Positions 24,415 to 35,710 are shown, counted from the stretch's first letter. The stretch is 64,000 nt of DNA from Eutreptiella sp. 'Long Island Sound 2002' (GCA_964036045.1 OZ038381.1:63860242-63924241), one strand, 5' to 3'. Notes: generated by a model from the sequence alone, not told the origin. Numbers and translations are program-made.

Positions 24415-25860
24415 AACACATTGGAGGAATAGGGGTGGCAAGGTTGAGACGTAGCCTATGCAAGATTGCCAAACATTCGTGGAAACACAAAAGTTCTGAG
24501 AGAACGGCGTTAGAACAAGCTCCAACACCTTCAGAAATGGATGTGCTACCCTCAAAATGGCAGGATCCACTTACCCTATGACCCCTCAAACCCCAACCAG
24601 TGGGTTAGACCCCCCCTTGCTCCACGAAATTTTATTGCGTTCGGCAAGTCCACCTCACAGAGAATTTTCCCCATCAACACACACCCAAAAATAGGATAAA
24701 AACTACACAAATACTGCATTCGTCTTTTAGTGTCAGCTGGCCTATGTACGGAGGCAGAGGGGCGGGGAGGTGGGCCGAGTCGAGTTCAGGCGCCCGTGGC
24801 CTCCCCTACGGCGGCCAGGAGGGACGAGCTGGAGGGGACTAGGTCTCACCCGTGCTGGCCCTGCCGTGCTGCCGCCGAGGCGGCAGTGAGGACTGGGATG
24901 GCAAAGGCGCCGAGGGCGCGTCCGCCACTGGGTCAGAGGAGCTCCCCCCAGCGGCGCCGGCCGCAGCGTGAGGGGGGGGGGGGCGTGCGCGGAGCGTGTC
25001 CGCCACTAACCTGGTGGCCTTCAGATGAGGCCGCCGCCGACGCCGGGGGGGGGGGGGGGGGGACCGTCGCTGCGGCAGTGCACGGCTGCTCAAGGCCGCT
25101 GAGATGGGGCCGAAAACGTTACGGAGTGGCGCCGGCATCTCGGCCGCCGGCGGTGGGGGGGGGGGGGGGGGCTGCTCTTCGGGGGGGGGGGTGGGGGGGC
25201 GGGTCCCGCGGTGCAGGCAGTGCCCCCATGGATCTAGTGGAGGTGGTGGCGCCCACGAGCCCGTCCTAGAGTTGCCCTGCCCCCCTGCCGTTGGTGGGTG
25301 GGAGAAAAGGATCAGCCCCCCCCCCCCCCCCCCCGCCGCCGGATCGCGGTGGCCCCTCAACAACTGAGCCCCCCCGGTCAGCCAGGGGGTCAGGCGCCTG
25401 GCGCTTCGTGGGCCTTGAGTCGTCAGGCCCTGATGCCAAGGAGGGGCGGCTACCCAGCGTCCTGGGTCGCGCCGTGCACCGGCGTGCTGCCGGGGGGCCC
25501 GAATTCGGGAGGGCCTGGGAGGACGGGCGGGCCCGCCCCAGCCACAAGGACAATGCGGCCGCCCCTGCGCGCCGGTCCTCGGGGACGAGCACCTGGCGTC
25601 CTGGCGCGACCCGGGGCGGGGCTTTCGGACAGCGTGGGCCCGCCGAGGGGCCAGTGTGGCTGTCGTGGCCTGCTCGGCAACAGCGATTGATGCCCCACCC
25701 CAGGCTTCTGCACCTGGCACATGACGGCGCCCCATTCTCCAAGCAGAGCGCACCCTGTGTGCCACTGCCCGCCCCCGGCGGGCGGCTACGCTGCGGGGCT
25801 GCGAGCAAGACGCTTTTGGGCGGCGCCCGTGGGGGCCTCCTAGCATACAGGAGCAGGGAG
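24415..25860. other. GC-rich DNA with long G runs, no resolved gene
   Basis: From about 24730 GC content rises sharply and homopolymer G or C runs of 9-17 bases appear (24972, 25046, 25157, 25317). Long frames exist on both strands but are Pro/Gly/Ala/Arg-biased. This may hold the 3' part of the minus-strand gene whose better-preserved part is at 25861-26640. Confidence 0.35.
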
Positions 25861-26640
25861 GGGGGGGGGCTCTCGAGGGGACGTGGGAAATAGTCCATAA
25901 GGAAGCGGTCGCCCAGCGGCGTCCGCATGCGGGCAGGCGCTCGTAGGCGCCGGACCCATGAGTCCCGGCAGTGTGTCACCAGGCGCATAAGCTGCAGCAT
26001 CACCTCGTGGCGTGCGGCGAAGAACGGGCGGGCCGAAAGTCCCGCACACACGCGGCCCCCCACGGGGAGGAGTGAGCGGCAGCGCCCCAGCAGGGCCCTG
26101 CTGAGCAGCGTGCCTGCCGCAAGGTGCATTCCGCCAGGCCACTTCCTTGCGCCAGATTTGGGCTCGTTCCCCTAGCGGCAGGCACGTACCCCGCAGCCGG
26201 TGGTCCGGGGAGCGCCCGCACCACAAACGCCTCATAATCCAGGGCCAGCTCAGCCCAGGAGACCTCCGTCGGCCCCAGCATCCACGCCAGCGCCTGGGCC
26301 CACCGGAGCAAGTCTCGGATGAAGTCCTTGGGCCACCGCCAGCCCGGCGGGGTCCCCGGCCTGAGCCGTGGCTGGTGGCGGACTATGTCCCCCGGCAGGG
26401 GGCCGACGAAGTCGTCCCGGGGATAGGGGCTTAATTGCGGGGCCGCGGACGCGGCTGGTCCGGGAGGAGGGAGTCCCCGTGGCTCGGCTAGTCTCCTTGG
26501 CTGGCTGTCATGCGGGCAGCGAGGACCGCCACGTACATGCCGTAAAGGCGGTACAGGAACTCGTCCAGGAGCCCCCGGTCCCCCCCCTGCACCAGTCGGA
26601 GGGGGAACAGGCCCGCTTTTCGCAGGTAGGATGGCCACTA
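25861..26640 (-). pseudogene. Decayed or frameshifted gene of unknown family
   Basis: Three minus-strand frames each read like protein over successive stretches. From about 26620 to 26500 one gives GDRGLLDEFLYRLYGMYVAV. From about 26440 to 26200 the next gives YPRDDFVGPLPGDIV, RWPKDFIRDLLRWAQALAWM and SWAELALDYEAFVVRALP. From about 26140 to 25880 the third gives LLPVGGRVCAGLSARPFFAA, HEVMLQLMRLVTHCRDSWVR and LGDRFLMDYFPRPL. This looks like a single basic, Leu/Arg/Trp-rich protein with at least two frameshifts, or exons whose junctions I cannot place. The end near 26650 is cut by a hAT-like element starting at 26657. I do not recognise the family; an origin in a mobile element is possible. Confidence 0.45.
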
Positions 26641-26648
26641 GTCCGGCG

Positions 26649-26720
26649 GTCCCAGGCAGGATTGGGTATAAAGTCTGATGTCTGATGTGTGATATGGGAT
26701 GTTGTGTGCGGAGTGTATCG
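26649..26720 (+). repeat. Left end of a third hAT-like element
   Basis: 26657-26670 is CAGGATTGGGTATA, matching element 1's terminus at 11 of 14 positions, including CAG and TGGGTATA. AAGTCTGATGTCTGATG heptamers and GATATGGGATGTTGTGTG follow. The preceding 8 bases GTCCCAGG (26649-26656) would be its target duplication. No partner right end was found, so the far end is beyond the window or lost. Confidence 0.65.
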
Positions 26721-26957
26721 AAGAAGATGTCTGACGTTCTTGCCTATTGGAGGTGGGTCTAGGGGTCTAATGCCTAGAGGAACTTGTCACTTGGGTTCCT
26801 AGGGGGGGGGGGGAGAAACTATGCCTATATCAAATCTGCCCCCCCCCCCTTCTGGAAAAAAAAAAAAGGGAGGCCTTGACACAATTGAAAAATCGTTGAT
26901 CCTTGGGGAACCACCTTGCAAAATCACAAACATAGTGGTGCAAAAAAAAAAGTGTTT

Positions 26958-27150
26958 GAAAACCAAAAGGGGAAAATGGGGAAAATGTGTGAGCGGGAAA
27001 AGTGGCAAAAACAAAACATTGAAAACCAAAAGGGGAAAATGGGGAAAATGTGGGAGCAGGAAAAGTGGGAAAACTGAATAACCACCACATACACCAGACA
27101 TATGCAACATTGAAAACCAAAAGGGGAAAGTGGGGGAAGGTTGACAGCAA
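26958..27150. repeat. Short repeat, 3 copies
   Basis: GAAAACCAAAAGGGGAAA starts at 26958, 27021 and 27112, and the first two copies continue as ATGGGGAAAATGTG. The spacing is 63 and 91. The opposite strand is Phe/Pro/Ser-rich and open, but this reflects the repeat. Confidence 0.75.
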
Positions 27151-27204
27151 GGAAAATGCAGGAAATCTTGGAAAACAGCACACCACAAAACAACAAATAG
27201 GCAC

Positions 27205-28289
27205 GCGATGGTTCTAGGAGGGGTTAGACCTTGTTTTGAATTATCGCGCGGGAACCGATGGTTCAAGGAGGGGTCTAGACCCTGATTTGAATCATCGCGT
27301 GGGCACGCGATGGTTCTAACAAGGGTGTACACCCTGTTTTGAATCATCGCGTGCCAACACAACGAGTCGTAGAGGGGTCTAGACCTTGTTTTGAATCATC
27401 ATGTGGGCACACGATGATTCATAGAGCGGTCTAGACGATATTTTGAATCATCATGTGGGCACGTGATGGTTCTAACAGGGGTGTAGACGCCATTTTGAAT
27501 TATGGCGTGCCCCAGCGATGGTTCTGAGAGGGGTCTAGACCCTGCTTTGCATCATCGCGTGGGCATGCGATCATTCCTAGAGGGGTCTAGACCCTATTTG
27601 GAATCATCGCGTGCCCACGCGATTATTCATTGAGGGGTGTAGACCTTGTTTTGAACCATCGCGTGGGAACGCGATGGTTCTAGGAGGGGGCTAGACCCTT
27701 TTTTGAATCATTGCGTGGCCACGCGATGGTTCAAAGAGGGGTCTAGACCCTGTTTAGAATCACCGCGCTTGTGCATAGAGGGGTGTAGACTTTGTTTTGA
27801 ATCATCGCGTGCCCACGCGATTATTCATAGAAGGGTGTAGACCCTGTTTGGCATCATCGCGTGCCGAAGCGATGTTTCATAGACGGGTCTAGACCTTGTT
27901 TTGAATCATCGCGTGGGCACGCGATGATTCTTAGAGCGGGGTAGACCATGTTTTTGAATCATCAAGTACCCACACGATGGTTCTAGGAGGGGTCCAGACC
28001 TTGTTTTGAATCATCGCCTGGGCACACGGTAATTCATAGAGGGGTCTAGACCCTGTGTGGAATCATCGCGTGCCCACAGGATGGTTCATAGAGGGGTGTA
28101 GACCTTGTTTTGAATCATCGCGTGGGCACAAGATGGTTCTAGGAGGGATTAGACCTTGTTTTGAATTATCGCTTGGGAACGCGATTGTTCTAGGAGGGGT
28201 CTAGACCCTGATTTGAATCATTGCGTTGGCACGCCATGGTTCTAATAGGGGTGTAGACCCCGTTTTGAATCACCGCGTGCCCACGCGAT
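27205..28289. repeat. 52-bp two-dyad satellite, GAATCATCGCG type, left half (~21 copies)
   Basis: Each 52-bp unit contains a dyad with 13-bp arms, GAATCATCGCGTG and CACGCGATGATTC, separated by GG or CC, plus the dyad GGGGTCTAGACCCC. The last unit stops at CCCACGCGAT (28289), where the 14.7-kb element begins. The array continues in phase at 43029. Confidence 0.92.
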
Positions 28290-28294
28290 CCCTT

Positions 28295-28324
28295 GGTACC
28301 TGTATGAAAGGTAGTTTTGTTCAT
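28295..28324 (+). repeat. Left terminal inverted repeat of the 14.7-kb element
   Basis: Starts GGTACCTGTATGAAAGGTAG. It pairs with 42992-43021 in reverse complement with four mismatches in 30. Confidence 0.8.
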
Positions 28325-28507
28325 CATAAATGGTTGTATGAAATACGAACGGATTTTGCTCTTGCTAGGGTACCCATGGGCCATTTACGTTCAAAATTGG
28401 GGGGTTGGGTCAACACCCTTGGGGTGAGTTTTTTTTTTGTCCGCCGGGGGTTTTTCTGAAAAATTGCCATTTTTGCTAGTTTTACAAAAATATGAAAACA
28501 TCCTCCC

Positions 28508-28629
28508 CTGTTCATAATTCGGTTCATAATTCAGTTCATAAATCAGTTCTCGTTTTATGAACGCGCCGAGCGTTTTATGAACGCGTTTTACGAACGTGTT
28601 TTATAAACGGGTTTTATGAACAGATGCAC
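28508..28629 (-). other. Intron-like element D (TTCATAA family)
   Basis: On the minus strand it begins GTGCATCTGTTCATAAAACC (a donor six bases upstream, at 28635, is also possible) and ends GAATTATGAACAG. The first half carries several GTTCATAA motifs and the second half TTATGAAC motifs, so it can fold end to end. Confidence 0.55.
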
Positions 28630-29771
28630 AGGCACGCAAAAATCGCTGAGGCTTCAATCTTTCCTGTACTTGTTTGTCCTTGCTTGTCCTTGCTTGTTCA
28701 TGCCGCCCTACACCTCAGGGCTGGGGCCTGTCGGGTCCTCCCAAAGGGGGGCTGTGGCCTCGGTTTCGCCCCCATCCGGAGCCTGGGCATGGGTTTGGGC
28801 ACGTGGTTGGGCTGCAGGTTTGGCCGAGCGGTGCGCTGGGGCATTCACCTCTATGGGGGCGGCCTGAGGGGCAGCTTTGGGCTCGGGCCGAGGGGCCTGC
28901 TTAGCGTCAGGTTTGGGTTCAGGCTTGGCTGGCTTGGGCAACGGCTCAGCCGGCGGGTCAGCGTCCAGTTTGGGGTTAGGCTTCTTTTTGGCCTGGGTGG
29001 CCTTCTTACCTGCAGCTGCAGCCTTCTGCTGCTCCCAATGAATGACTGTTGCAGCATGCGAGGCATACAACAGATGCCTCTGAACCCGAAACATCTCCTT
29101 TTCCCTTGGGTGTTCCACCCAGACTATCCCCCCCCGCCCCCCCCCCCCCCCCACAACCGAGGTCACAACCCCGGGTAGACACCAGCGGTGTACGGCACAT
29201 ACACCTGTTCACCAAGCAGGGGGGTCAGGTGACTCATCCCCCTCCAAAGAGGGGGGCTCCTCGCACCGCTTTTGCTGCAGCGGCTGCCTCCCCTTACCCT
29301 TCCCGTGTCCACGGGGGAGTGGCTGGTCCGACGACGAGCTGCTGCCCGATTCGAAGGACTTGGGCTTCGGTGGGGGGGTCTTTTTGGGTTGCGTGGGTTT
29401 TGGGGGGGGGGGGGCACGGCAGGGGGTTTGGGTTTCTCGGGGGGGGGGGGGCTTTGCTGGGGAGGCGATGCGGGGGCTGGCCGGGGTGGGGGGGTTCAGC
29501 CCACAACTGGACAGCGGGACCTCCTCGTCAGCACACCCCTCCCACCCCAACTCCCCTAGGCTTGCCCAGCAGGGCTTATTCCCCGCCCACGTGTCAGGCG
29601 GCGGGAGCGCTCCCAATCCCGCAGCCCGGACAGGATGGCGCACCCCCGCTTGGGGTTGAGCAGCAGCAGCTGGTATAGGGCGGACATGGCGATGCTGAAC
29701 TCCGCGGTGCCCAACTCGTACCGGATGCGGACCCCCGCGACGTCCGCCGGGTTCCCTTCCACATCCATGAC

Positions 29772-29912
29772 CTGTGAGAGTGCCATTCAGAAACGGGTTC
29801 ATAAAACGTGTTCATAAATAGCGCTCATGGTTCATAAACGGGTGGTGTAGGGTCCCTGAATTATGAACGCCGAATCATGAACGAATTATGAAGGAATTAT
29901 GAACGCACATAC
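29772..29912 (-). other. Intron A (141 bp) of the TTCATAA family
   Basis: Donor GAG|GTATGTGCGTTC, acceptor CTCTCACAG|GTCATGG. Splicing joins two open frames in phase 0. GTTCATAA motifs lie in the first half and TTATGAAC in the second. AGGT brackets both ends. Confidence 0.85.
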
Positions 29913-30642
29913 CTCAAAATCCGGCTCTGGTCCGATGGTCCCCATGGCGCCCAGAGCGGTGCGCACGTTCGCCGCTGCGCTGGGGGGGGCGCCCTGGGGG
30001 GCGCCGGTGGGGCCCGTGGTGCTGCTGGTGGCCGGGGCTGCCCGGCCAAGGGGCTTGATGGGGCGGATGATGGTGAGGCCCTCGACGGCCCCCTCGTACG
30101 AGGCGTCCTGCCCCGGGTCATACACCCCCCGAAAATGGAATCCCGACGGGGGATGCACTCCAACTCGCCCGGAGCGCTGCAGCTTCGGCCACCCCTTTTC
30201 CTCCCAGTGGAGGAACAAGAGCTCCCAATGGGAGCTCCGCATCAAGGCCCCCCGCGGCCCCAAAAAAACTTTGGCGTGCGTCCAATCCCCGGCCCCAATT
30301 GGTTCGGGGATGGGGGACAGGGGCTTTCCCGGCAGGGGCTTCCATGCCCATGCCCCCCCCCCCCCCCGTACCACCAGCCCCCCCCCCCCCTCCCCCTTGT
30401 TGCGGATGCGGTGCCGCAACATGCGCCGGAATGCCCCGCGCAGGGTGACGTAAGCCACCTCACGGCTCAAAAAAAGGGGGGGATCGGGGGAGTACCCACG
30501 GTTCAGCGCTCCTTGCGCCCAGGGGAGCGTTAGCACGTTGCGGCCCGGCTTGAGGTGGAGGTGGAGGTGGAGGTGGAGCTTGAGAGGGCGGAGGAGCTGG
30601 AGCATGGGCTGCCAGTCGCTGCTCTTGTGGACATGGGGGACA

Positions 30643-30777
30643 CTGTTCATAATTCGTTCATAAAAGCGGGTCATAATTCATCGATTCATAAATCGGTTCA
30701 TAGTTCATTTATGACGGCAGTTTCGGTTTTATGAACGCCGAACTATGAACGCAATATGAACGTGACAGACAGCATAC
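30643..30777 (-). other. Intron B (135 bp) of the TTCATAA family
   Basis: Donor AATG|GTATGCTGTC, acceptor GAATTATGAACAG|TGTCCC. Same inverted TTCATAA/TTATGAA design as intron A. The phase of the upstream frame with the likely ATG is off by one base. Confidence 0.7.
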
Positions 30778-30869
30778 CATTCTGGCTCTCCTCCAGCAGC
30801 TTCCTGAGCTCGGCGGCGTCCATGGATGGGCGAAAAGTAACAAAGCTGGGTCGCAGAGGGCGCGTGGGT

Positions 30870-31205
30870 GGAGGGTGCTGGGGGGGGGGGGGGTGTTTAG
30901 AAGTGAAGCGGCGGTGCACGCCGCGGTGTGTGGGGTGTTGTAGTGCAACACCGGCAGGTCAAAGGTTAGAAACCACCATTCCCAAACCTCCTGGACGACC
31001 ATTGCTTCCCGTTCCACTGCACTCTTACCCGCACCCCCACCCCTAGCGCTATGCCCATTGTATCCCTTCTTCAAAATGTAATTTACGCTCTCCACAACGT
31101 CCCTTGACACAGCAGCCAATTCCACCCCACATGCATCCGCACTCTCGAGCATGGCATCACAGTCCTCTTCGAGGAACAACAAAAAGTGCGAACCTTACCC
31201 CCCGC
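30870..31205 (-). pseudogene. Element gene 1, 3' segment (downstream of the hAT-like insertion)
   Basis: The minus-strand frame reads SHFLLFLEEDCDAMLESADA, then VSRDVVESVNYILKKGYNGH, then an Ala/Gly stretch and EREAMVVQEVWEWWFLTFDL, LHYNTPHTAACTAASLLN, before a Pro-rich run near 30890. It continues the frame of 35703-36367 once element 31206-35702 and one target copy are removed (CCGE, an in-frame TAA, GSHF). The VVESVNYILK block with a Trp-rich stretch after it resembles the region around the last catalytic acid of DDE transposases, which would suit a gene carried by a TIR element. This is inference from position and pattern only. Confidence 0.55.
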
Positions 31206-31244
31206 CGGGTATGTGTATAAAGTCTGATGTCTGATGTCTGGTAT
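31198..31244 (+). repeat. Left end of hAT-like element 2
   Basis: 31198-31205 is CCCCCCGC (7/8 match to 35703-35710, CTCCCCGC). The terminus CGGGTATGTGTATA is followed by AAGTCTGATGTCTGATGTCTG. It shares TGTGTATA in inverted form with the right end. Confidence 0.75.
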
Positions 31245-31376
31245 GGCATGTTGTTTTTGCAGTGTATACAACAAGAGGTGTGATATGTCTAATATAGATC
31301 TGATGCTTGGAGGACGGGGCGGGGGGGGGGGGTTGGTGTCAAAATGGGTGTGCAAAAAGGTGATGCCCCCCCACCC

Positions 31377-32330
31377 CATAGGTCCCCATAGGTCCCCATA
31401 GGCCCCCATAGGCCCCCATAGGTGCCCATAGGTCTCCACAGGCCCCCAAAGGTGCCCATAGATCCCCAAAGGTCCCCATAGGCCCCCATAGGTCCCCAAA
31501 GGTGCCCATAGGTCCCCAAAGGTCCCCAGAGGCCCCCATGGGTCCCCAAAGGTGCCCGTAGGTCCCCAAAGGTCCCCACAAGTCCCCATAGGTCCCCATA
31601 GGCCCCCGTAGGAACTCAATGGCCCCCGTTGGTCCCCATAGGCGCCCAAAGGTCCCCATAGGTCCCCAAAGGTCCCAATAGGCCCCCATAGGTGCCCATG
31701 GGTGCCAATAGGTCGCCAAAGGTGCCCATAGGTCCCCATAGGTCTCCACAGGCCCCCAAAAGTGCCCATAGGTCCCCAAAGGTCCCCATAGGTCCCCATA
31801 GGTGCCCATAGGTCCCCAACGCTGCCCATAGGCCCCCATAGGCCCCCATAGGTGCCCATAGGTGCCCATAGGTCCCCAAAGGTGCCCATGGGTCCCCATA
31901 GGCCCCCAGAGGTCCCCATAGGCCCCCATAGGCCCCCATAGGTCCCCATAGGCCCCCAGGGTTCCCCATAGGTCCCCAAAGGCCGACATGGGTGCCCATA
32001 GTGGCCCATAGCTCCCCATAGCTCCCCAAAGGTGCCCATAGGTCCCCATAGGCCCCCATAGGCCCCCATAGGTGCCCATGGGTGCCCATAGGTGCCCATA
32101 GGTCCCCATAGGCCCCCATAGGTCCCCATGGGCCCCCATTGGGCCCCATAGGTGCCCATAGGTCCCCAAAGGTGCCCATAGGTCCCCATGGGCCCCCATA
32201 GGTCCCCATGGGCCCCCATAGGCCCCCATAGGCCCCCATAGGTGCCCATAGGTCCCCAAAGGTGCCCATGGGCCCCTGTAGGCCCCCATGGGCCCCCATA
32301 GGTGCCCATGGGCCCCAATAGGTTGTGGGG
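31377..32330. repeat. 12-bp minisatellite, about 80 copies
   Basis: The unit is a degenerate CCCATAGGTGCC/CCCATAGGTCCC. Because 12 is a multiple of 3 and the unit lacks stops, all three minus-strand frames stay open (Gly/Trp/Met/Tyr repeats). I treat these frames as non-genic. Confidence 0.9.
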
Positions 32331-32334
32331 TGTA

Positions 32335-34375
32335 GACCCCCCAAATAATTGACGCATGCCCATGCGCAAATTATTTGGGGGGTGTAGACCCCGTAAATAA
32401 TTGACGCATGCTCATGCGCCAATTCCTAGGGGTGTCTAGACCCCAAAAATAATTGACGGAAGCCCATGCGTCAATCGTTTGGGGGGTGCAGACCCCCCCA
32501 ATCATTGAGGCATGCCCATGCGTCAATTCCTAGGGGGGTCTAGACCCCCAAAAAATTGATGCATGCCCATGCGTCAATTATTTCGGGGGTGTAGACCCCC
32601 AAACTAATTGACGCATGCTCATGCACCAATTCCTGGGGGGGTCTGGACCCGCAAAATAATTGACGCATGCCCATGCGTGAATTTTTTGGGGGGTGCAGAC
32701 CCCCAAAATGATTGACGCATGCTCATGCGCTAATTGTTAGGGGGGCCTAGACCCCCCAAAATAATTGACGCATGCCCTTGCATCAGTTATTTGGGGGGTG
32801 TAGACCAGCGAAATTATTGATGCATGCTCATGCGCTAAATCCTAGGGGGGTCTAGACCCCCAAATTAATTGACGCATGCCGATGCGTTATTTTGAGGGGT
32901 GTAGACCCCCAAAATAATTGAGGCATGCCCATGCGTGAATTATTTGGGAGGTGCGGACCCCCAAGATAATTAACGAATGCCCATGCGTCAATTATTTGGG
33001 GGGTGTAGACCTCCGAAATAATTGACCATGCGCCAATAATTTGGGGGGTGCAGACCCCCAAAATAATTGCCGCATGCCCATGCGTGATTTATTTGGGGGT
33101 TGCAGCCCCAAAAATAATTGACGCATGCTCATGCGCTAATTCCTAGGGGGGTCTAGGCCCCCAAACTGAGTGACACATGCCCAGGCGTCGATTATTTGGG
33201 GGGGGGGGTAGACCACCAAACAATTGATGCATGCCCATGCGTGAATCGTTTGGGAGGTGCAGACCCCCAAAATAATTGACGCATGCCCATGCGTCAATTA
33301 TTTGGTGGGTGTACACCCCCGAAATAATTGACCATGCGCCAATCATTTGGGGGGTGCAGAGCCCCAAGATAATTGACCCATGCCCATGCGTCAATTATTT
33401 GGGGGGTGTAGACCCCCTAAATTATTGACGCATGCTCGTGCGCTAATTCCTAGGGGCGTCCAGACCCCCAAAATATTTGACGCATGCCCATGCGTGAGTT
33501 ATTTGGGGGGTGCATACCCCCAAAATGATTGACGCATGCCCTTGCGTCAATGATTTGGGGGGTGTAGACGCCCGAATTAATTGACCATGCGTCAATTCCT
33601 AGGGGGGTCTAGACCCCCTAAATAATTGACGCATGCCCATGCGTCAATTAATTGGGGGGTGTAGACCCCCGAAATTAATTGACGCATGCTCATGCGCTAA
33701 TTCCTAGGGGGGTCTAGACCCCCAAAATAATTGACGCATGCCCATGTGTCAATTAATTGGGGGGTGTAGACCCCGTAAAATAATTGATGCATGTTCATGC
33801 GCTAATTCCCAGGGGGCCCTAGACCCCCGAAATAATTGACGCATGCCCATGCGTCAATAAGTTGGGGGGTGTAGACCCCCTAAATAATTGACGCATGCTC
33901 ATGCGCCAATTATTTGGGGGTTGAAGACCCCCCAAATAATTGACGCATGCTCATGCGCCAATTTCTAGGAGGGTCTAGACCCCCAAAATAATTGACCATG
34001 CGCCAATTATTTGGGGGGTGCAGACCCCCGAAAGAATTGACGCATGCTCATGCGTCAATTCCTAGGGGGGTCCAGACCCCCCAAATCATTGACGCATGCC
34101 CATGCGTCAATGATTTGGGGGGTGTAGACCCCCAAAAAAATTGACGCATGCTGATGTGCCAATTCCTAGGGGGGTCTAGACGCCCAAAATAATTGACGCA
34201 TGCCCATGCGCCAATTATTTGGGGGGTGCAAACCCCCTAAATAATTGACGCATGCTCATGCGCCAATTACTAGGGGGGTCTCGACCCCCCAAATAATTGA
34301 CGCATGCCCATGCGTCAATTATTTGGGGGCTCTAGACTCCCAAAATAATTGACGCATGCCCATGCATGAATTATT
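32335..34375. repeat. 52-bp two-dyad satellite, AATTGACGCATG type, ~39 copies
   Basis: Each unit has a dyad AATTGACGCATG, CC, CATGCGTCAATT and a second dyad GGGGGTCTAGACCCCC or its GGGGTGTAGACCCC variant. The two variants tend to alternate, suggesting a 104-bp higher-order unit. It is the same family as 5707-6375, and both arrays lie in hAT-like elements. Confidence 0.92.
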
Positions 34376-34945
34376 GGGGGGGGTCTATGGAACTCATAGG
34401 GGGGGGCTATGAAATGGATGTGGGGGGGGGGCTATGAAATGGATGGGGGGGGGGCTATGAAATTGATAGGGGGGGCTATGAAATTGATGGGGGGGGCTAT
34501 GAAATTGATGGCGGAGGGGCTATGAAATGGATGGGGGGGGGGGCTATGAAATTGATGGGGGGGCCTATGAAATGGATGTGGGGGGGGCTATGAAATGGAT
34601 TCAGGGGGGGGGGGTATGAAATTGATGTGGGGGGGCTGTTGAATGGATGTGGGGGGGGGCTATGAAATGGATGGGGGGGGGGCTATGAAATTGATAGGGG
34701 GGCATATGAAACTGATAGGGGGGCTATGAAACTGATGGGGGGGGCTATGAAATTGATGGCGGAGGGGCTATGAAATGGATGGGGGGGGGCTACGAAATTG
34801 ATAGGGGGGGGCTATGAAATGGATGTGTGGGGGGCTGTGAAATGGATGGGGGGGGGGGGCAATGAAATTGATAGGGGGGCATATGAAATTGATGGGGGGG
34901 CTATGAAATTGATGGGGGGGGGGTATGCAATTGATTTGGGGGGCT
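34376..34945. repeat. ~20-26-bp minisatellite (CTATGAAATTGAT plus G run)
   Basis: About 25 copies of GGCTATGAAATKGAT separated by G runs of 5-12 bases. Variation is mainly in G-run length. Confidence 0.88.
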
Positions 34946-35646
34946 TCTAACCGGCTTTGCACCTACGGGGACCTACGGAGACACACCACAACATTGCAGA
35001 GCATAGCATGGCACACCTGCAAGTTGTGGAATGGTTATTTTTATTGTTGTCATTTTTTTGCATGAAAAGAAACACCTATGAGACAAAGAAAAGAACACCC
35101 TCCGGCAGCCGTGACTAAACCCCCCCCCTTGGCAGTTCTCTCAAGTCTCCGCCCTTCCCGGTGAAAAACATGAAAAGAAAGGAGAGGCACCCCCCCCTCC
35201 GAACCAAGGCTTGAAGCAAGGGCACCCCCACAGTGCCTATGCTATGTCACAGTGTGCGTGCGTGTGTGCGTGTGTGTGTGTGTGTGTGTGTGGGAGGACA
35301 TATGCCTACAAATGCGCCAAATCTGTTGGTTTACTTTGCCATGGTGTCTGATGGCCCTACAACGCTAGGGCTGAGGCCACAAAATGAAAATCTACACCTC
35401 GAAGAGTGTAGTGAGTGGGTGCAGTTTCCATGCTTCATACACAGAAACAGACAACACCAAGCGGGGGATTCTTCCGAATCATTTTGCATATTTCCTGATG
35501 CAAGAAAGCACTCATGAGTGTGGGGGGGGTGGAAGGACTAGGGAAGGGCGACAGGCGGGGGGGGATCTTCCATTGGGGAGGGGGGTTGTACTACACCACA
35601 AGGGGGGGGGGGTGAGGTGGGTTTATGGTTTGGGTAATGGTGGTCC
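34946..35646. other. Unique interior of element 2 with a (TG)n tract
   Basis: No convincing gene. A GTGTGTG tract lies at about 35257-35291. The overlapping plus-strand frame of about 94 codons is driven by it. Confidence 0.4.
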
Positions 35647-35710
35647 ATAAAAGTCTGATGTCTGATGTCTGATAGCCGGCTAGGTCACTATACACACAGT
35701 TGCTCCCCGC
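35647..35710 (+). repeat. Right end of hAT-like element 2
   Basis: AAAGTCTGATGTCTGATG, then GATAGCCGGCTAGGTCACTA and TACACACAGTTG ending at 35702, then the 8-mer CTCCCCGC (35703-35710). Confidence 0.75.

Larger units (their letters stand above)
28324..30823 (-). pseudogene. Element gene 2: multi-exon, basic C-terminus, unknown function
   Basis: The proposed start ATG is at 30821-30823 (MDAAELRKLLEESQN), followed by an intron 30643-30777. The main exon (29913-30642) contains GRNVLTLPWAQGALNRGY, GDWTHAKVFLGPRGALM and SSHWELLFLHWEEKGWPKLQ. A second intron (29772-29912) joins GPEPDFE to VMDVEGNPADVAG exactly in phase 0. The next exon (about 28630-29771) reads GTAEFSIAMSALYQLLLLN, slips frame near 29590, then encodes a Ser/Lys-rich stretch and KEMFRVQRHLLYASHAATVI with a Pro/Ala/Lys tail. 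A third intron (28508 to about 28629) precedes a candidate last exon (28324-28507) containing FHIFVKLAKMAIFQKNPRR. In-frame TGA at 29209-29211 and TAG at 28708 look like C-to-T changes. The phase at the first junction is off by one. Probably a decayed accessory gene of the 14.7-kb transposon. Confidence 0.55.
31206..35702. mobile_element. 4.5-kb hAT-like element carrying three tandem arrays
   Basis: Left and right subterminal blocks match element 1 (left TATAAAGTCTGATGTCTGATG, right AAAGTCTGATGTCTGATG then GATAGCC and GGTCACTATAC). The flanking 8-mers CCCCCCGC and CTCCCCGC match at 7 of 8 positions. Deleting the element plus one 8-mer rejoins two minus-strand coding segments in the same frame, independent support for the ends. 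Inside are a 12-bp array (31377-32330), a 52-bp two-dyad array (32335-34375), a 'CTATGAAAT' minisatellite (34376-34945) and about 700 bp of unique DNA. No transposase is visible. The terminal repeats are weaker than in element 1 (10 of 14), so this copy is older or diverged. Confidence 0.78.

Noticed and set aside
24839-25846. 335-codon Pro/Arg-rich minus ORF and overlapping plus ORFs
   Set aside because: Composition follows GC-rich homopolymers; no motif or agreement with the neighbouring protein-like frames.
26799-27362. Phe/Pro/Ser-rich minus ORFs
   Set aside because: They follow the AAAACCAAAAGGGG repeat and run into the satellite.
31083-32422. Three overlapping minus-strand ORFs of 268-428 codons with Gly/Trp/Met/Tyr repeats
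   Set aside because: They arise from a stop-free 12-bp repeat; all three frames are open equally and only array-flanking sequence follows.
35233-35650. Plus-strand ORFs in element 2
   Set aside because: Start in a (TG)n tract, with no homology-like features.
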